38,833 nt of DNA from Desulfuromonas sp. (GTDB lineage Bacteria > Desulfobacterota > Desulfuromonadia > Desulfuromonadales > UBA2294): assembly GCA_002868925.1 (NCBI GenBank), contig PKTZ01000094.1:1-38833 (forward strand). Direction: 5' to 3'. A program made the position numbers and the translations under genes. Below, one piece after another: positions 26,550-35,294 of this stretch; within the stretch, counting starts at the first letter, position 1, and each line of letters starts with the position of its first letter. The notes below the pieces were generated by a model. It saw nothing but the letters and a program-made list of their open reading frames with translations, ran no database searches and was not told the DNA's origin.

Positions 26550-28357
26550 CCGAATCCGACGCTCAAATGAAGGCGATATTTGTTATCGTGCTGTCCCAAT
26601 TGACGAGCAACATCGAATTTGATCGGGCCGATCGGTGTTTGCCGTCTGATGCCGATCCCTGCCCCCTGGGCAAGCTCGTACTCGCTGAACGTGTCAAACG
26701 CGTTGCCGGTGTCGTAAAAAAGCGCCAGGCTCCAATTTTTGCTCACCTGATGTTCGATTTCCATACTACCGATAAGCATATGCCTGCCACCAACAACGTT
26801 CCCCTCTTCATCTTCCGGACCCAGGGTTTTGTAGGCGTAGCCCCGTACGCTTTGATCGCCACCGGCGAAGAAACGCATCGAAGGCGGCAGATCATTAAAA
26901 TCATCCTGCATGGTTGCTCCGCTTTCGGCGCGTAAAATCAATTTGTTTTTTTCGGAGAGGCTGACGACAGAACTTGCACCGATGATCCCCTGCAACACGC
27001 TGACGTCGGACCCCAGCGTGACCGCCGAGCCTCTCACTTCGGCCTGCCAGGCATACCCATTTCGTACGCGGCCCGGCTGATCGAATCGCCAACGACGCTG
27101 ACCGAAAGTGATGCCGGGCATGACGAGCGTTGTCGATTGCTTCGGCTCGCTCCCGATCTCGAAATCTTCCTTAAAAAGTCGTAAAAATAGCGTGGTATTG
27201 AGCTCTTTGATGAATCCTCTTGTCAGGCTCAATTCAGATGAAAGTGTTCTGGTTTCAAAGGAGTCATTATTTTCGCGACCATATTGCGTTGAAACAGCCA
27301 TGTTACTATTCACCTTTTTGCCCACCGGAACCACATATCTGCCGCTGATGGTTTGTTGAAACTCGGCGATCAGCAAGTCGGATTGAAATTCATGGCCGCG
27401 GCCGAAGGCATTATTGTTCTTGAAGCGCAAGCTTGCTCGCGCCCCGGTGTCCGTGCCGTAACCGACTCCGGGCCGGAGCTGAAATCGCGGCTGTGGCGTC
27501 AAACTGATCATTACCGGGATTACGTACCCTTCACTCTGGTCCATCATCGGTTTGATTTGCACACTGCGAAATTTGTCGGTAGAGAGCAGATTGGATTGTG
27601 TCTTGGCAAGTTCGCTGTCGCTGTAGTTCTCTCCCGATTCGAAAGTCAGGTAGCGTCGCAAAATTTCTAGCGGAATCGCGTCCGCCCCCTGGAATTCGAT
27701 CTCCCCGAAACGATATTGTGGCCCTGTCGCCAACTCGAGGCTAATGTCCGCTTTTTTCTCTCCCGGATCGATGAGGAGTTCGTGAACCGGGAAATGTGCG
27801 TCAAGATAACCAACGGAGATCGCCGCATCGAGCAGCGCCCCTTTTCCTTCCTCATAGAGCCGGTGTCGGAGGGAGTTGCCCTGCTGCAACGGAAATTCTT
27901 GAACCAGACTGAGCAGCTTCGGTTCGTTGCGACCGGCGCCTGAGATCCTGATGTTTTTCTGGCTGACTCGTACCGGATCGTCGGGGGTGATATCGACGTT
28001 GAGCGTGAAATTCCCGCTTTCATGCGGTATCAGTTCGACTGAAATCTTTGGTTCATAGTAGCCGAACGGCGCCATCGCCTTTTTGATGCGTCCCTCTGCC
28101 TGTCGCGCCAGACGCCTCGCCCATGTGCGCTCGATCTTTCCGTTACGGATCATCCCGTTTGGAATAGCGAGTATGGCTTCGATGTTTTCTTTCACTTCAT
28201 CATCGACACCGGTGACTCTAATTTCGAAAAGCTCGTTTTGGGCTGCAGTTTGCGCATTCGCACAATTAGTCATAAGCAGTGCGATCAACATTGACAGGGG
28301 GATAACCGCGGTAATGAGATGAAATTTGCCTGTGCTGAAGAGTCGAAAAATCATCAT
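26543..28357 (-). CDS. tamA: TamA-like outer-membrane assembly protein (BamA/Omp85 family)
   Basis: This 604-residue protein has a signal peptide at residues 1-35 (ending NCANAQ). POTRA-type domains span about 40-265 (FEIRVTGVDDEVKENIEAIL; GEIEFQGADAIPLEILRRYL). A 16-strand Omp85 barrel follows, with the conserved ARNLG/RGY-type loop as QSVRGYAYKTLGPEDE and a C-terminal LHLSVGFGW ending in tryptophan. The start is uncertain by one codon (MM at the N-terminus) and no good ribosome site is seen. It forms an operon with tamB and is divergent from the EamA transporter. Confidence 0.93.
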   Translation of the reverse strand: MMIFRLFSTGKFHLITAVIPLSMLIALLMTNCANAQTAAQNELFEIRVTGVDDEVKENIEAILAIPNGMIRNGKIERTWARRLARQAEGRIKKAMAPFGYYEPKISVELIPHESGNFTLNVDITPDDPVRVSQKNIRISGAGRNEPKLLSLVQEFPLQQGNSLRHRLYEEGKGALLDAAISVGYLDAHFPVHELLIDPGEKKADISLELATGPQYRFGEIEFQGADAIPLEILRRYLTFESGENYSDSELAKTQSNLLSTDKFRSVQIKPMMDQSEGYVIPVMISLTPQPRFQLRPGVGYGTDTGARASLRFKNNNAFGRGHEFQSDLLIAEFQQTISGRYVVPVGKKVNSNMAVSTQYGRENNDSFETRTLSSELSLTRGFIKELNTTLFLRLFKEDFEIGSEPKQSTTLVMPGITFGQRRWRFDQPGRVRNGYAWQAEVRGSAVTLGSDVSVLQGIIGASSVVSLSEKNKLILRAESGATMQDDFNDLPPSMRFFAGGDQSVRGYAYKTLGPEDEEGNVVGGRHMLIGSMEIEHQVSKNWSLALFYDTGNAFDTFSEYELAQGAGIGIRRQTPIGPIKFDVARQLGQHDNKYRLHLSVGFGW

Positions 28358-28579
28358 AAGTAACTGGCCAAAATAATTATTCCGGAGTAACTACTTATTA
28401 TAGTTTATCGAGAAAATATTGGAGGGCGTGAAATTAATCGATAGCAAATCTGTATAAATAACAAGGTATTTGAACAATCACGCCGCTGTTTTCTAGAAAT
28501 CCTGGACTTCCGGTAAGTACCCAACTCCATTAAAAAACGGACAACCTCCTCGATATAAGCTAAATTAAAAAAGATTCGA

Positions 28580-29536
28580 GTGCTTGTTATCCACCCAACC
28601 ATTTCCGAGCGAGTGCATCGTTTGGCAACCACTTATCTCAGACTTTTTCTGGTCGCCCTCTTCTGGGGTGGAACCTTTATCGCCGGTCGAAGCTTGGCCG
28701 GCGTGGTCGCCCCCGTTGACGCCGCTTTTTTCCGTTTTGTCTTTGCCTCGGCGCTGTTGTTGGCAATCACCGCCGGCCGTGAAGGGCTGCCGCGCATTAC
28801 AGGCCGGCAGTTACTGACCGTCATCGCCCTGGGGGCTACCGGCATCTTTTCCTACAATCTCTTCTTCTTTAACGGTCTGACCCTGGTTGGTGCGAGTCGG
28901 GCTTCGCTGATCATCGCCCTCAACCCGGTCTGCATCACCCTGGCATCGGCCCTAATTCACAAGGAACCGTTGTCGCCGCGCCGGATTTTCGGCGTACTGC
29001 TCTCGATCTGCGGGGCGATGATCGTCATCACCCGCGGCGAGCTGCAAGTTATCTTTAACGAGGGGATCGGCAAAGGGGAGCTGCTGATATCGGGCTGCGT
29101 CCTCTCCTGGACGCTCTATTCGATTATCGGCAAGACGGCGATGCGCGGCCTCTCGCCTCTGGCGGCGGTCTGCTACTCGTCGTTAGCCGGCACGCTTCTG
29201 CTTTTCGTGGTTTCCCTTTGGCAGGGGAACCTCGCCGCCGCGGCAGGATATCCGGCCACAGCTTGGTTGTCTATTTTGTATCTGGGGATGTTCGGAACGG
29301 TGATCGGATTTTTGTGGTACTTCCGGGGAATGCAACTGATCGGCCCGTCACGAGCCGCGGTTTTCATCAACTTCGTGCCGGTCAACGCGGTCCTGCTCGC
29401 CGCCCTGATCCTCAACGAGCCACTGACCCTCTCGCTGCTGGTCGGCGGCGGACTTGTTTTAACCGGCTCCTACCTCGCTAATTCTGAACCGGCAAGCAAC
29501 CGGGACGCAGATCAATCGTCAACCTCTTCCCGGTAA
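28580..29536 (+). CDS. EamA-family (DMT superfamily) transporter
   Basis: This is a ten-helix inner-membrane transporter of about 318 residues with two EamA repeats. The first repeat begins FLVALFWGGTFIAGRSLAG, and the second begins GELLISGCVLSWTLYSIIGK. The substrate is unknown (metabolite or amino-acid exporters are common). The start is uncertain: a GTG at 28580 gives the full frame, and a GTG at 28613 behind GAGCGA would also retain all helices. The C-terminal 8 codons overlap the convergent J-like/HTH gene by 25 bp. Confidence 0.88.
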   Translation: MLVIHPTISERVHRLATTYLRLFLVALFWGGTFIAGRSLAGVVAPVDAAFFRFVFASALLLAITAGREGLPRITGRQLLTVIALGATGIFSYNLFFFNGLTLVGASRASLIIALNPVCITLASALIHKEPLSPRRIFGVLLSICGAMIVITRGELQVIFNEGIGKGELLISGCVLSWTLYSIIGKTAMRGLSPLAAVCYSSLAGTLLLFVVSLWQGNLAAAAGYPATAWLSILYLGMFGTVIGFLWYFRGMQLIGPSRAAVFINFVPVNAVLLAALILNEPLTLSLLVGGGLVLTGSYLANSEPASNRDADQSSTSSR

Positions 29537-30051
29537 CGGGCCAGTAACGACTCGACCACGGCGTCGGGATCGTCGGCGCCGACGGTGCGGGCGAACTCAC
29601 GCACGAAACCGCGCAGGTAAACCGGCGCCGGCAGCCGGTCGAACCGTTGCTGCTCAATGCATTCGAGGTGGAACCCGCCGATTTTGGTCCGTTCCGAAAC
29701 ATCGCGCAACGACATCCCCCTGATCTCACGCAGCTGTTGCAGGTAGAGACCCGGCTTTTCGGACGGATCGGCCGAGACCTCGACCGGTTCGAGCTTACAG
29801 ACGATCGGCGCTTCTCTGGGCGGAACAGGCTGGTCCGATTTGACCACCTTTTCGGACAGGATCGTTTCGTAGGCCTCCTGCAGCGACTCCAGCTTCTCCT
29901 GCCGGTCGGCATATTCCAGTAAAGAATAGGTCGCCAGCGATTCCTCACCGTAGAGGTCGCGCAAGTCGTGATATGCCTGTTCGACTTCGCGCATGCTGGC
30001 ATTTTCGTTCAGGCCGAGAACCTCATAACTCTGCATAAGCGTCTCTTCCAT
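29512..30051 (-). CDS. J-like domain plus RodZ-type helix-turn-helix protein
   Basis: This 179-residue cytoplasmic protein begins MEETLMQSYEVLGL. Residues about 6-70 resemble a DnaJ J-domain (YEVLGLNENASMREVEQAYH, then a helical stretch to ETIL), but the HPD tripeptide needed to stimulate DnaK is absent (HDLRDLY instead). Residues about 100-165 are a RodZ-like HTH_25 domain (GLYLQQLREIRGMSLRDVSE, then FHLECIEQQRFDRLPAPVYL and RGFVREFA). No membrane anchor follows, unlike RodZ. The start at 30051 has GGAG 7 nt upstream, and M6 at 30036 is also possible. It overlaps the MinD-like ATPase gene by 14-29 bp, so the two form a pair, perhaps adaptor and ATPase. Confidence 0.85.
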   Translation of the reverse strand: MEETLMQSYEVLGLNENASMREVEQAYHDLRDLYGEESLATYSLLEYADRQEKLESLQEAYETILSEKVVKSDQPVPPREAPIVCKLEPVEVSADPSEKPGLYLQQLREIRGMSLRDVSERTKIGGFHLECIEQQRFDRLPAPVYLRGFVREFARTVGADDPDAVVESLLARYREEVDD

Positions 30052-30988
30052 TAGTTAACTCCGTAACCGGACAAATCGTTCTTACGACCCTTTCGAGATC
30101 ATCGGCAAACGGGGAGCTGGGGAACATGTCGAGGGTCGGGCGGCGAGCTTTCAGTGAGGCAAGGACCCGCTCGTCGGTGCGGATATTCCCTGCCATGTCG
30201 ACATCGATGGCAAAGAAGTCGCGGCAGGCAGCGGAAATCTTGGTGCCGAGCGTGAGGTCTTCCCCCCGCTTGACCTGGTTGATAATCAGGCGCGGCCTCA
30301 ACTCCGCCATCTGTTCGGCAAGCGCCAGTCCGATCTCGCGGCTGTTGCTCTGGATATCGCGGACCAGGTCACGCGGCGAGCGGATGCCGCGCTGAACTTT
30401 TTCGGCGAGCAGGTTATCGACCAACTTTTCCGCTCCGAGTTTCCGCACAACCTTCTTCAGGCGACGGTAATAGACCGCCTTGAGAAAGTGGTAGGCGTTT
30501 TCGACCGAGGTCGGGGTCGGCACCACCACCATGACCCCTTCGTGAGCGGCAAGGAAAAAATCGAGAACGTTGTAGGAACTGCCGGCGCCGAGGTCGATGA
30601 AAATGTGATCGGCATGCAGTGAGAAGATCTGCCGGATCACTTTCATCTTCTGCTGATAGGCCGGGTTGGCCATGTCGAGCAGGGCCCGGGCGCCACTGAT
30701 CAGCCAGAGATTGGGGAAACGGGTCGAAAGGAGGATATCCTTGAGGCCGGCGACATCTTTGCGGAAGAGGTCGGTCAGGGTCCGCTCCGGGTTGTTCATA
30801 CCGACGAAGGTGTGCAGGTTGGCCCCGCCGAGGTCGGCGTCGACCAGGATACAGCGCTCTCCTCGGCGGGCAAGCGCGATCGCCATGCTGGTCGTAACGA
30901 CCGACTTGCCGACCCCGCCCTTGCCGCCACCGACGGCCCAGATACGTGCTTTATGCTCATGTTGTTCGGATCGGGTTGGATCCGTCAT
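30023..30988 (-). CDS. MinD/ParA-family ATPase (FlhG-like)
   Basis: This 321-residue P-loop ATPase has the deviant Walker A motif GGGKGGVGKSVVTTSMA (about 20-36) with its signature lysine. Switch regions are CILVDADLGGANLH and HIFIDLGAGSSYNVLDFF. These proteins dimerise with ATP to position membrane, chromosomal or polar structures. There is no obvious C-terminal amphipathic membrane helix as in MinD, and flagellar neighbours are absent, so its cargo is unknown. It is co-transcribed with the overlapping J-like/HTH gene, which may be its regulator. Confidence 0.9.
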   Translation of the reverse strand: MTDPTRSEQHEHKARIWAVGGGKGGVGKSVVTTSMAIALARRGERCILVDADLGGANLHTFVGMNNPERTLTDLFRKDVAGLKDILLSTRFPNLWLISGARALLDMANPAYQQKMKVIRQIFSLHADHIFIDLGAGSSYNVLDFFLAAHEGVMVVVPTPTSVENAYHFLKAVYYRRLKKVVRKLGAEKLVDNLLAEKVQRGIRSPRDLVRDIQSNSREIGLALAEQMAELRPRLIINQVKRGEDLTLGTKISAACRDFFAIDVDMAGNIRTDERVLASLKARRPTLDMFPSSPFADDLERVVRTICPVTELTNGRDAYAEL

Positions 30989-31168
30989 AGCGAGCCCCTG
31001 GTCCGGAGCAACAGGCCCTGTCCGAAACGTTACTGCCTGTTTACGGCATCAAATATCCTGATGGTCACAGCACACAAACATCTCATTTGTCATGTAATTT
31101 CAAATAAATGTCAAGCCCTGCCCCGATTTTTATTCAGTTATGAAACATAATAAAGACCGTTCCAGGCT

Positions 31169-32566
31169 TCATCCCCCTCCGTCGGCAGCCCGTCCGAAGC
31201 TACGGTAGAAGAGCAGGCCGGCGATGACAATGGTTAATGCCGAGAGGACGAAGAGGTAGCTGAAAATTGTCGATTTGGATGCGGTCAGCGCGGGGATGCT
31301 ACCGTCGAAGAGGTCGATGAAACGGCCGACGAAGGAAGTGCCGAATGCACCGGAGGTGAAAAAGATCATGTTGTAGAGACCCATACCGACCCCGGCCTTG
31401 TCGTGCGGCAGGGTGGTCGATACCGATTTAGCCAGCGCCGACTGGATAAAGGCGAAGCCGGTATAGCAGACGATGAGGACGAGCAGGACCGTTATCACCC
31501 CGTTGCCGAGCAGGGCCGCCATCAGCAGGTAGCCGGTCAGCAGCAGGCCGAGTCCGGCAAAGACGACCGGTGGCCCGCCGAAGCGGTCGGCCAGCCGACC
31601 ACCGACGAAACCGAGAGCGGCGGCGGTCAAGGCTCCCGGGAAAATCACCAGGCCGATATCGACCGTCGGCTGACCATGCACCATGCGCAGCATCAGCGGG
31701 ATCGAAAAAAAATAACCGAACACGGTGCCAACCGTCAAAAACGTACAGTAGAGCCCGCGCCGGTAGAGCCTCCCGGCGAGCAGCTCGGGGCTGATAAAGG
31801 GAAACTCTTTTCGGTACATGTGCCGCCGGGCGAGAGCAAAGGCGATCAAAGCGACCGGAAGCGCTATCCAGTAGAGCCGGGTGACGAACACCAGGGTCGC
31901 GGTCATGGCGACGGCGACCAGGATTGCACCGACCAGGTCGAATGACTCGTCTTTCGCTGTCTCTTTCGGCAGCAGTTTGCGGGCGACATAGATGGCGAAC
32001 AGGGTCGCAAAGGAGATCAGGAAGAGGTAACGCCAGTGCCAGTGACCGGCGATGAATCCGCCGACGACCGGGCCGAGGCCGGCCGCCAGGGCGACGATCG
32101 AGGCGACCGCCCCGAGCACCCGGCCGCGCTTGTCGACCGGGAAGTAGCGGGTCGCCACCAGCATCGCCATCGCCGGAATCGCCCCGCCGCCGCTCGCCTG
32201 CACGATCCGCCCGGCGAGCAGGACCATGTAATTGTGAGAGAGGAAACCGAGCAGGGCACCGATATTGAACAGGATAAGACCGATAGTCAGCAGACGGCGC
32301 ACCGGGTAGATATCGGCTAGCTTGCCGTAGGTAATGGCGGCCAGGGCGAAGATGATGATGTAGCCGGTCATCACCCAGCTCACCTCCGAGGCCGAGAGCT
32401 CGAACTGGCGGGCGATATCGGGGACGGCGACGTTGAACATGGTCCCGTTCAAGACCGAGAAAAAGACAATGCTGCACAGCAGGATGACCACCCGGTTCTG
32501 GAATCTGCGATCTACGGTAAAATCTGAGGTCATAGAAAACTGGAGGGAAAGGGTCGGCACCAGCAC
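31169..32566 (-). CDS. Major facilitator superfamily efflux transporter (DHA2/EmrB-QacA-like)
   Basis: This inner-membrane proton-driven drug or metabolite exporter has up to 465 residues and roughly 12-14 helices. Motifs seen are NVAVPDIARQFELSASEVSW (typical first helix end), GKLADIYPVRRLL (motif A), AGRIVQASGGGAIPAMAMLV (motif B-type arginine) and GLGPVVGGFIAGHWHWR (motif C of antiporters). The start may be GTG at 32566 or ATG at 32533 (MTSDFTVDRRFQ). Neither has a strong ribosome site. The substrate cannot be told. It is divergent from hypA. Confidence 0.88.
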   Translation of the reverse strand: MLVPTLSLQFSMTSDFTVDRRFQNRVVILLCSIVFFSVLNGTMFNVAVPDIARQFELSASEVSWVMTGYIIIFALAAITYGKLADIYPVRRLLTIGLILFNIGALLGFLSHNYMVLLAGRIVQASGGGAIPAMAMLVATRYFPVDKRGRVLGAVASIVALAAGLGPVVGGFIAGHWHWRYLFLISFATLFAIYVARKLLPKETAKDESFDLVGAILVAVAMTATLVFVTRLYWIALPVALIAFALARRHMYRKEFPFISPELLAGRLYRRGLYCTFLTVGTVFGYFFSIPLMLRMVHGQPTVDIGLVIFPGALTAAALGFVGGRLADRFGGPPVVFAGLGLLLTGYLLMAALLGNGVITVLLVLIVCYTGFAFIQSALAKSVSTTLPHDKAGVGMGLYNMIFFTSGAFGTSFVGRFIDLFDGSIPALTASKSTIFSYLFVLSALTIVIAGLLFYRSFGRAADGGG

Positions 32567-32627
32567 CGTTCGCTTCGATACTAGCCGATAGATAAACGAT
32601 GTACAATGGCTTTACCGTGGCAATTGC

Positions 32628-32656
32628 TTGTTTTTATGTTGCAAACACCGTATATT
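32628..32656 (+). promoter_or_regulatory. Candidate promoter for the hyp operon
   Basis: TTGTTT (32628-32633) and TATATT (32651-32656) have a 17-bp spacer. The -10 is good and the -35 weak. It lies about 50 bp upstream of the hypA GTG. Confidence 0.35.
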
Positions 32657-32706
32657 TGAAAGCTCGAAAACAGAACTGAATGACCATCAACCCGACGGAG
32701 CCGTAC

Positions 32707-33048
32707 GTGCACGAACTCGGTATCACCCAGAGCATCGTTGACATCGCCGAGCAGACGGCCAGCGAGCAGAATGCGCAAAAAGTTCTCAGCGTCACCGTCG
32801 AAATCGGCGACCTCTCCGGCGTCATCGCCGACGCCGTCGAATTTTGCTTTGAGGCCTGCATCCAGGGAACCCGACTCGCCGACAGCAAGCTGGTCATCAA
32901 GCGGATACCGGGACACGCCCGCTGCAACGACTGCGGTACCGAGATGGAGATCGACAACATGACCTTCTCCTGCAGTACCTGCGGCAGCTACTCGCTGCAG
33001 CGCACCCGGGGGGAAGAACTCAACATCAAGGAAGTGGAGATCGAGTAA
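32707..33048 (+). CDS. hypA: Hydrogenase maturation nickel metallochaperone HypA
   Basis: HypA delivers nickel with HypB to [NiFe]-hydrogenase precursors. I chose the GTG at 32707, with GGAG 6 nt upstream. It places the invariant MHEL N-terminus (Ni-binding amine and His2) correctly and gives 113 residues, the family length, whereas the ATG at 32680 would bury it behind nine extra residues. The zinc site is C73/C76 (CNDCG) and C89/C92 (CSTCG). It is followed after 2 bp by hypB. Confidence 0.95.
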   Translation: MHELGITQSIVDIAEQTASEQNAQKVLSVTVEIGDLSGVIADAVEFCFEACIQGTRLADSKLVIKRIPGHARCNDCGTEMEIDNMTFSCSTCGSYSLQRTRGEELNIKEVEIE

Positions 33049-33050
33049 CA

Positions 33051-33788
33051 ATGTGTATTGATTGCGGCTGCGCCCAGCCTCACGACCATAACCACGATCA
33101 CGATCATGGGCACCACGACGACGCCAAGACAATCAGCATCGAGCAGAACCTGCTCGCCAAGAACGATATGCTGGCGGCTGCCAACCGGGAACGATTCAGC
33201 GAGGCGAACATGCTCGTGCTCAATCTGGTCAGTTCGCCCGGCTCCGGCAAAACGACCCTGCTCGAAAAGACCCTGAGCGATCTCAAGGGGGAGTTCAGCT
33301 TTGCCGTACTCGAAGGTGATCAGCAGACCGCCAACGACGCCGATCGGATCGCGGCGACAGGTGCCCCGGTCCACCAGATCAACACCGGCGCCGGCTGTCA
33401 TCTCGACGCCCATATGGTCGGACACGGGGTCGAGCACTTCGACCTCGGTCAAACCGACATCCTGATGATCGAGAACGTCGGCAATCTGGTCTGCCCCGCC
33501 TCCTTCGACCTCGGCGAGGACCTCAAGGTCGCCGTTCTCTCGACCACCGAGGGGGAGGACAAACCGGCCAAGTACCCGCACATGTTCCGTGCCGCCGAGG
33601 TGATGATCATCAACAAGACCGACCTGCTGCCGCACCTCGACTTCGATATCGAAAAGTGCCGCCGGTACGCCCTCGCGGTCAATCCCGATCTCACCATCTT
33701 CGAACTCTCCTGTCGCAGCGGCGAAGGGCTCGATGCGTGGTACGCATGGTTGGCGAAGCAGGTCGGAACAAAGAAAAAAGTAATTTAA
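33051..33788 (+). CDS. hypB: Hydrogenase/urease nickel incorporation GTPase HypB
   Basis: This 245-residue G3E-family GTPase has an N-terminal high-affinity Ni motif C2-x2-C5-G-C7 followed by a His-rich loop (HDHNHDHDHGHHDD, residues 11-24) for nickel storage. The P-loop is SSPGSGKTT at 61-69. The G-domain metal site is C116-H117 and C148. The GTP specificity motif NKTD lies near residue 187. It works with HypA in nickel insertion. A 106-bp spacer with a 9-bp inverted repeat separates it from hypC. Confidence 0.96.
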   Translation: MCIDCGCAQPHDHNHDHDHGHHDDAKTISIEQNLLAKNDMLAAANRERFSEANMLVLNLVSSPGSGKTTLLEKTLSDLKGEFSFAVLEGDQQTANDADRIAATGAPVHQINTGAGCHLDAHMVGHGVEHFDLGQTDILMIENVGNLVCPASFDLGEDLKVAVLSTTEGEDKPAKYPHMFRAAEVMIINKTDLLPHLDFDIEKCRRYALAVNPDLTIFELSCRSGEGLDAWYAWLAKQVGTKKKVI

Positions 33789-33864
33789 CGGAGAGTCGGA
33801 GAGCTGGAGATCTTCTGAGAAAATCAAGATACTGATTTCTCTCGGGGCTCAGTGCCTCTCCGTT
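33787..33864. repeat. Spaced 9-bp inverted repeat between hypB and hypC
   Basis: AACGGAGAG (33787-33795, overlapping the hypB stop) is a perfect reverse complement of CTCTCCGTT (33856-33864), with a 60-bp interior that includes GTCGGAGAGCTGGAGA. It could fold in the mRNA between two operon genes. There is no T run, so it is not a standard terminator. Confidence 0.5.
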
Positions 33865-33894
33865 GCAAGCATTCAATCCCTGGAGAATTGATTT

Positions 33895-34125
33895 ATGTGC
33901 CTCGGCGTCCCGATGAAGATTTGCACCATTGAAAACGATACCGCCGTCTGCGAGATCGACGGCGTGCAACGCGAAGCGAGCCTGATGATGCTCGACGGCG
34001 CCCAGGTCGGCGATTACGTATTGATCCACGCCGGCTTCGCCATCGAGAAGATCGACGAGGAAGAAGCGCAACTGACCCTCGACGCCCTCCGTTCCGCCCT
34101 CGACCAGGGGTTAATGCCGGAATGA
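33895..34125 (+). CDS. hypC: Hydrogenase maturation chaperone HypC
   Basis: This is a small (76 aa) chaperone that carries the Fe(CN)2CO unit with HypD and docks on the hydrogenase large subunit. The start MCLGVPMKI has the essential C2 that becomes N-terminal in function after Met removal. The OB-like barrel residues include VQREASLMML and VGDYVLIHAGFAIEKID. The end overlaps hypD by 4 bp (ATGA). Confidence 0.96.
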   Translation: MCLGVPMKICTIENDTAVCEIDGVQREASLMMLDGAQVGDYVLIHAGFAIEKIDEEEAQLTLDALRSALDQGLMPE

Positions 34126-35210
34126 AGCTGACCACCCCGTTCCGCGACCCTGAACTGGCGCGCGCCCAGCTTTCCCTGATTCAACAGATCGTCGCCGATT
34201 ACGACGGCACGATGACCCTGATGGAGGTCTGCGGCACCCACACCATGGCGATCTACCAGCACGGCATCCGCGCCCTGCTGCCGGAAAAGATCCGCCTGAT
34301 CTCCGGTCCCGGCTGCCCGGTCTGCGTTACCCCGGTCGACTACGTCGACCACGCCGTCGCCCTCGCCCGTCGGGCCGGCACCATCATCACCACCTTCGGC
34401 GACATGATCCGCGTCCCCGGCTCAAGCAGCAGCCTAATCCGCGAGCAGGCGACCGGGGCTCAGGTCAAAATCGTCTACTCGCCGCTCGACGCGGTTGCCA
34501 TCGCCGAGAACAATCCGGAGAGCGAGGTCGTCTTCCTCGGGGTCGGTTTCGAGACCACCACCCCGACCATCGCCGGGGCAGTTCTCACCGCCGCGCAAAA
34601 AGGGTTGAAGAACTTCTCGGTACTGACCAGCCACAAAACCATGCCGGCGCCGATGGCCGCCCTGATCAGCGACCCGGAGCTGCAGGTCGACGGCTACATC
34701 TGCCCGGCCCACGTCAGCGCCATTATCGGATCCGATGCCTACAAACCGTTGGTCGACACCTACAAGGTGGCAGCGGTGATCACCGGCTTCGAACCGCTCG
34801 ATATGCTGCAGGGGATCGCCATGCTGGCCAAGCAGATCGTGTCGGGCGAAGCGAAAGTCGAGACCCAGTACCGCCGGGTGGTCAAGCCGGAAGGGAATCA
34901 AAAAGCGAGGGAGATCCTGTACAAGGTATTTCAGCCCTGCTCGGCCCGCTGGCGCGGTATCGGCGATATCCCCGACAGCGGCCTCGAGCTGCGCCCGGAA
35001 TATTCCGCTTTCAACGCCGCTACCAAGCTGCCGGTCGAAGTCGAGGAGCCACGTGAACACGCCGGCTGTCTGTGCGGCGAGATCCTGAAAGGGAAAGTCC
35101 GCCCCACCGACTGCAAACTGTTCAAAACTGTCTGCACGCCTGAGGACCCGGTCGGAGCCTGTATGGTCTCGAGCGAAGGGACCTGCGCGGCGGAGTACAA
35201 GTACGGATAA
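34122..35210 (+). CDS. hypD: Hydrogenase maturation Fe-S protein HypD
   Basis: This 362-residue scaffold assembles the Fe(CN)2CO centre with HypC and HypE. Conserved cysteines are C37 (MEVCGTHTMAI) and C65/C68 (GPGCPVCVTP). The C-terminal [4Fe-4S] cysteines lie in AGCLCGEILKG, PTDCKLF, TVCTP and GACMVSSEGTC. Length is typical. Its ATG overlaps the hypC stop, so it is coupled to hypC, its direct partner. Confidence 0.96.
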   Translation: MKLTTPFRDPELARAQLSLIQQIVADYDGTMTLMEVCGTHTMAIYQHGIRALLPEKIRLISGPGCPVCVTPVDYVDHAVALARRAGTIITTFGDMIRVPGSSSSLIREQATGAQVKIVYSPLDAVAIAENNPESEVVFLGVGFETTTPTIAGAVLTAAQKGLKNFSVLTSHKTMPAPMAALISDPELQVDGYICPAHVSAIIGSDAYKPLVDTYKVAAVITGFEPLDMLQGIAMLAKQIVSGEAKVETQYRRVVKPEGNQKAREILYKVFQPCSARWRGIGDIPDSGLELRPEYSAFNAATKLPVEVEEPREHAGCLCGEILKGKVRPTDCKLFKTVCTPEDPVGACMVSSEGTCAAEYKYG

Positions 35211-35223
35211 ATACCAGGTGAAC

Positions 35224-35278
35224 GGTTAAAGGAAAAAAGTGAAAGTAATCTTTGTCCTTTAGCCTCGAACCTTTAACC
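35224..35278. repeat. Spaced 9-bp inverted repeat between hypD and hypE
   Basis: GGTTAAAGG (35224-35232) is a perfect reverse complement of CCTTTAACC (35270-35278), with further AAAGG/CCTTT pairing inside. It is of the same general design as the hypB-hypC spacer. Confidence 0.5.
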
Positions 35279-35294
35279 CTTTGCGGAGCAAACA

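Noticed and set aside
31428-32606. 392-codon minus-strand frame overlapping the MFS gene
   Set aside because: It is an alternative frame of the MFS gene rich in Arg/Pro/Gly with no membrane helices. The MFS frame has clear family motifs.
32581-33132. 183-codon minus-strand frame across hypA, and 32988-33827 across hypB
   Set aside because: Both are antisense to well-supported hyp genes and show no independent signals.
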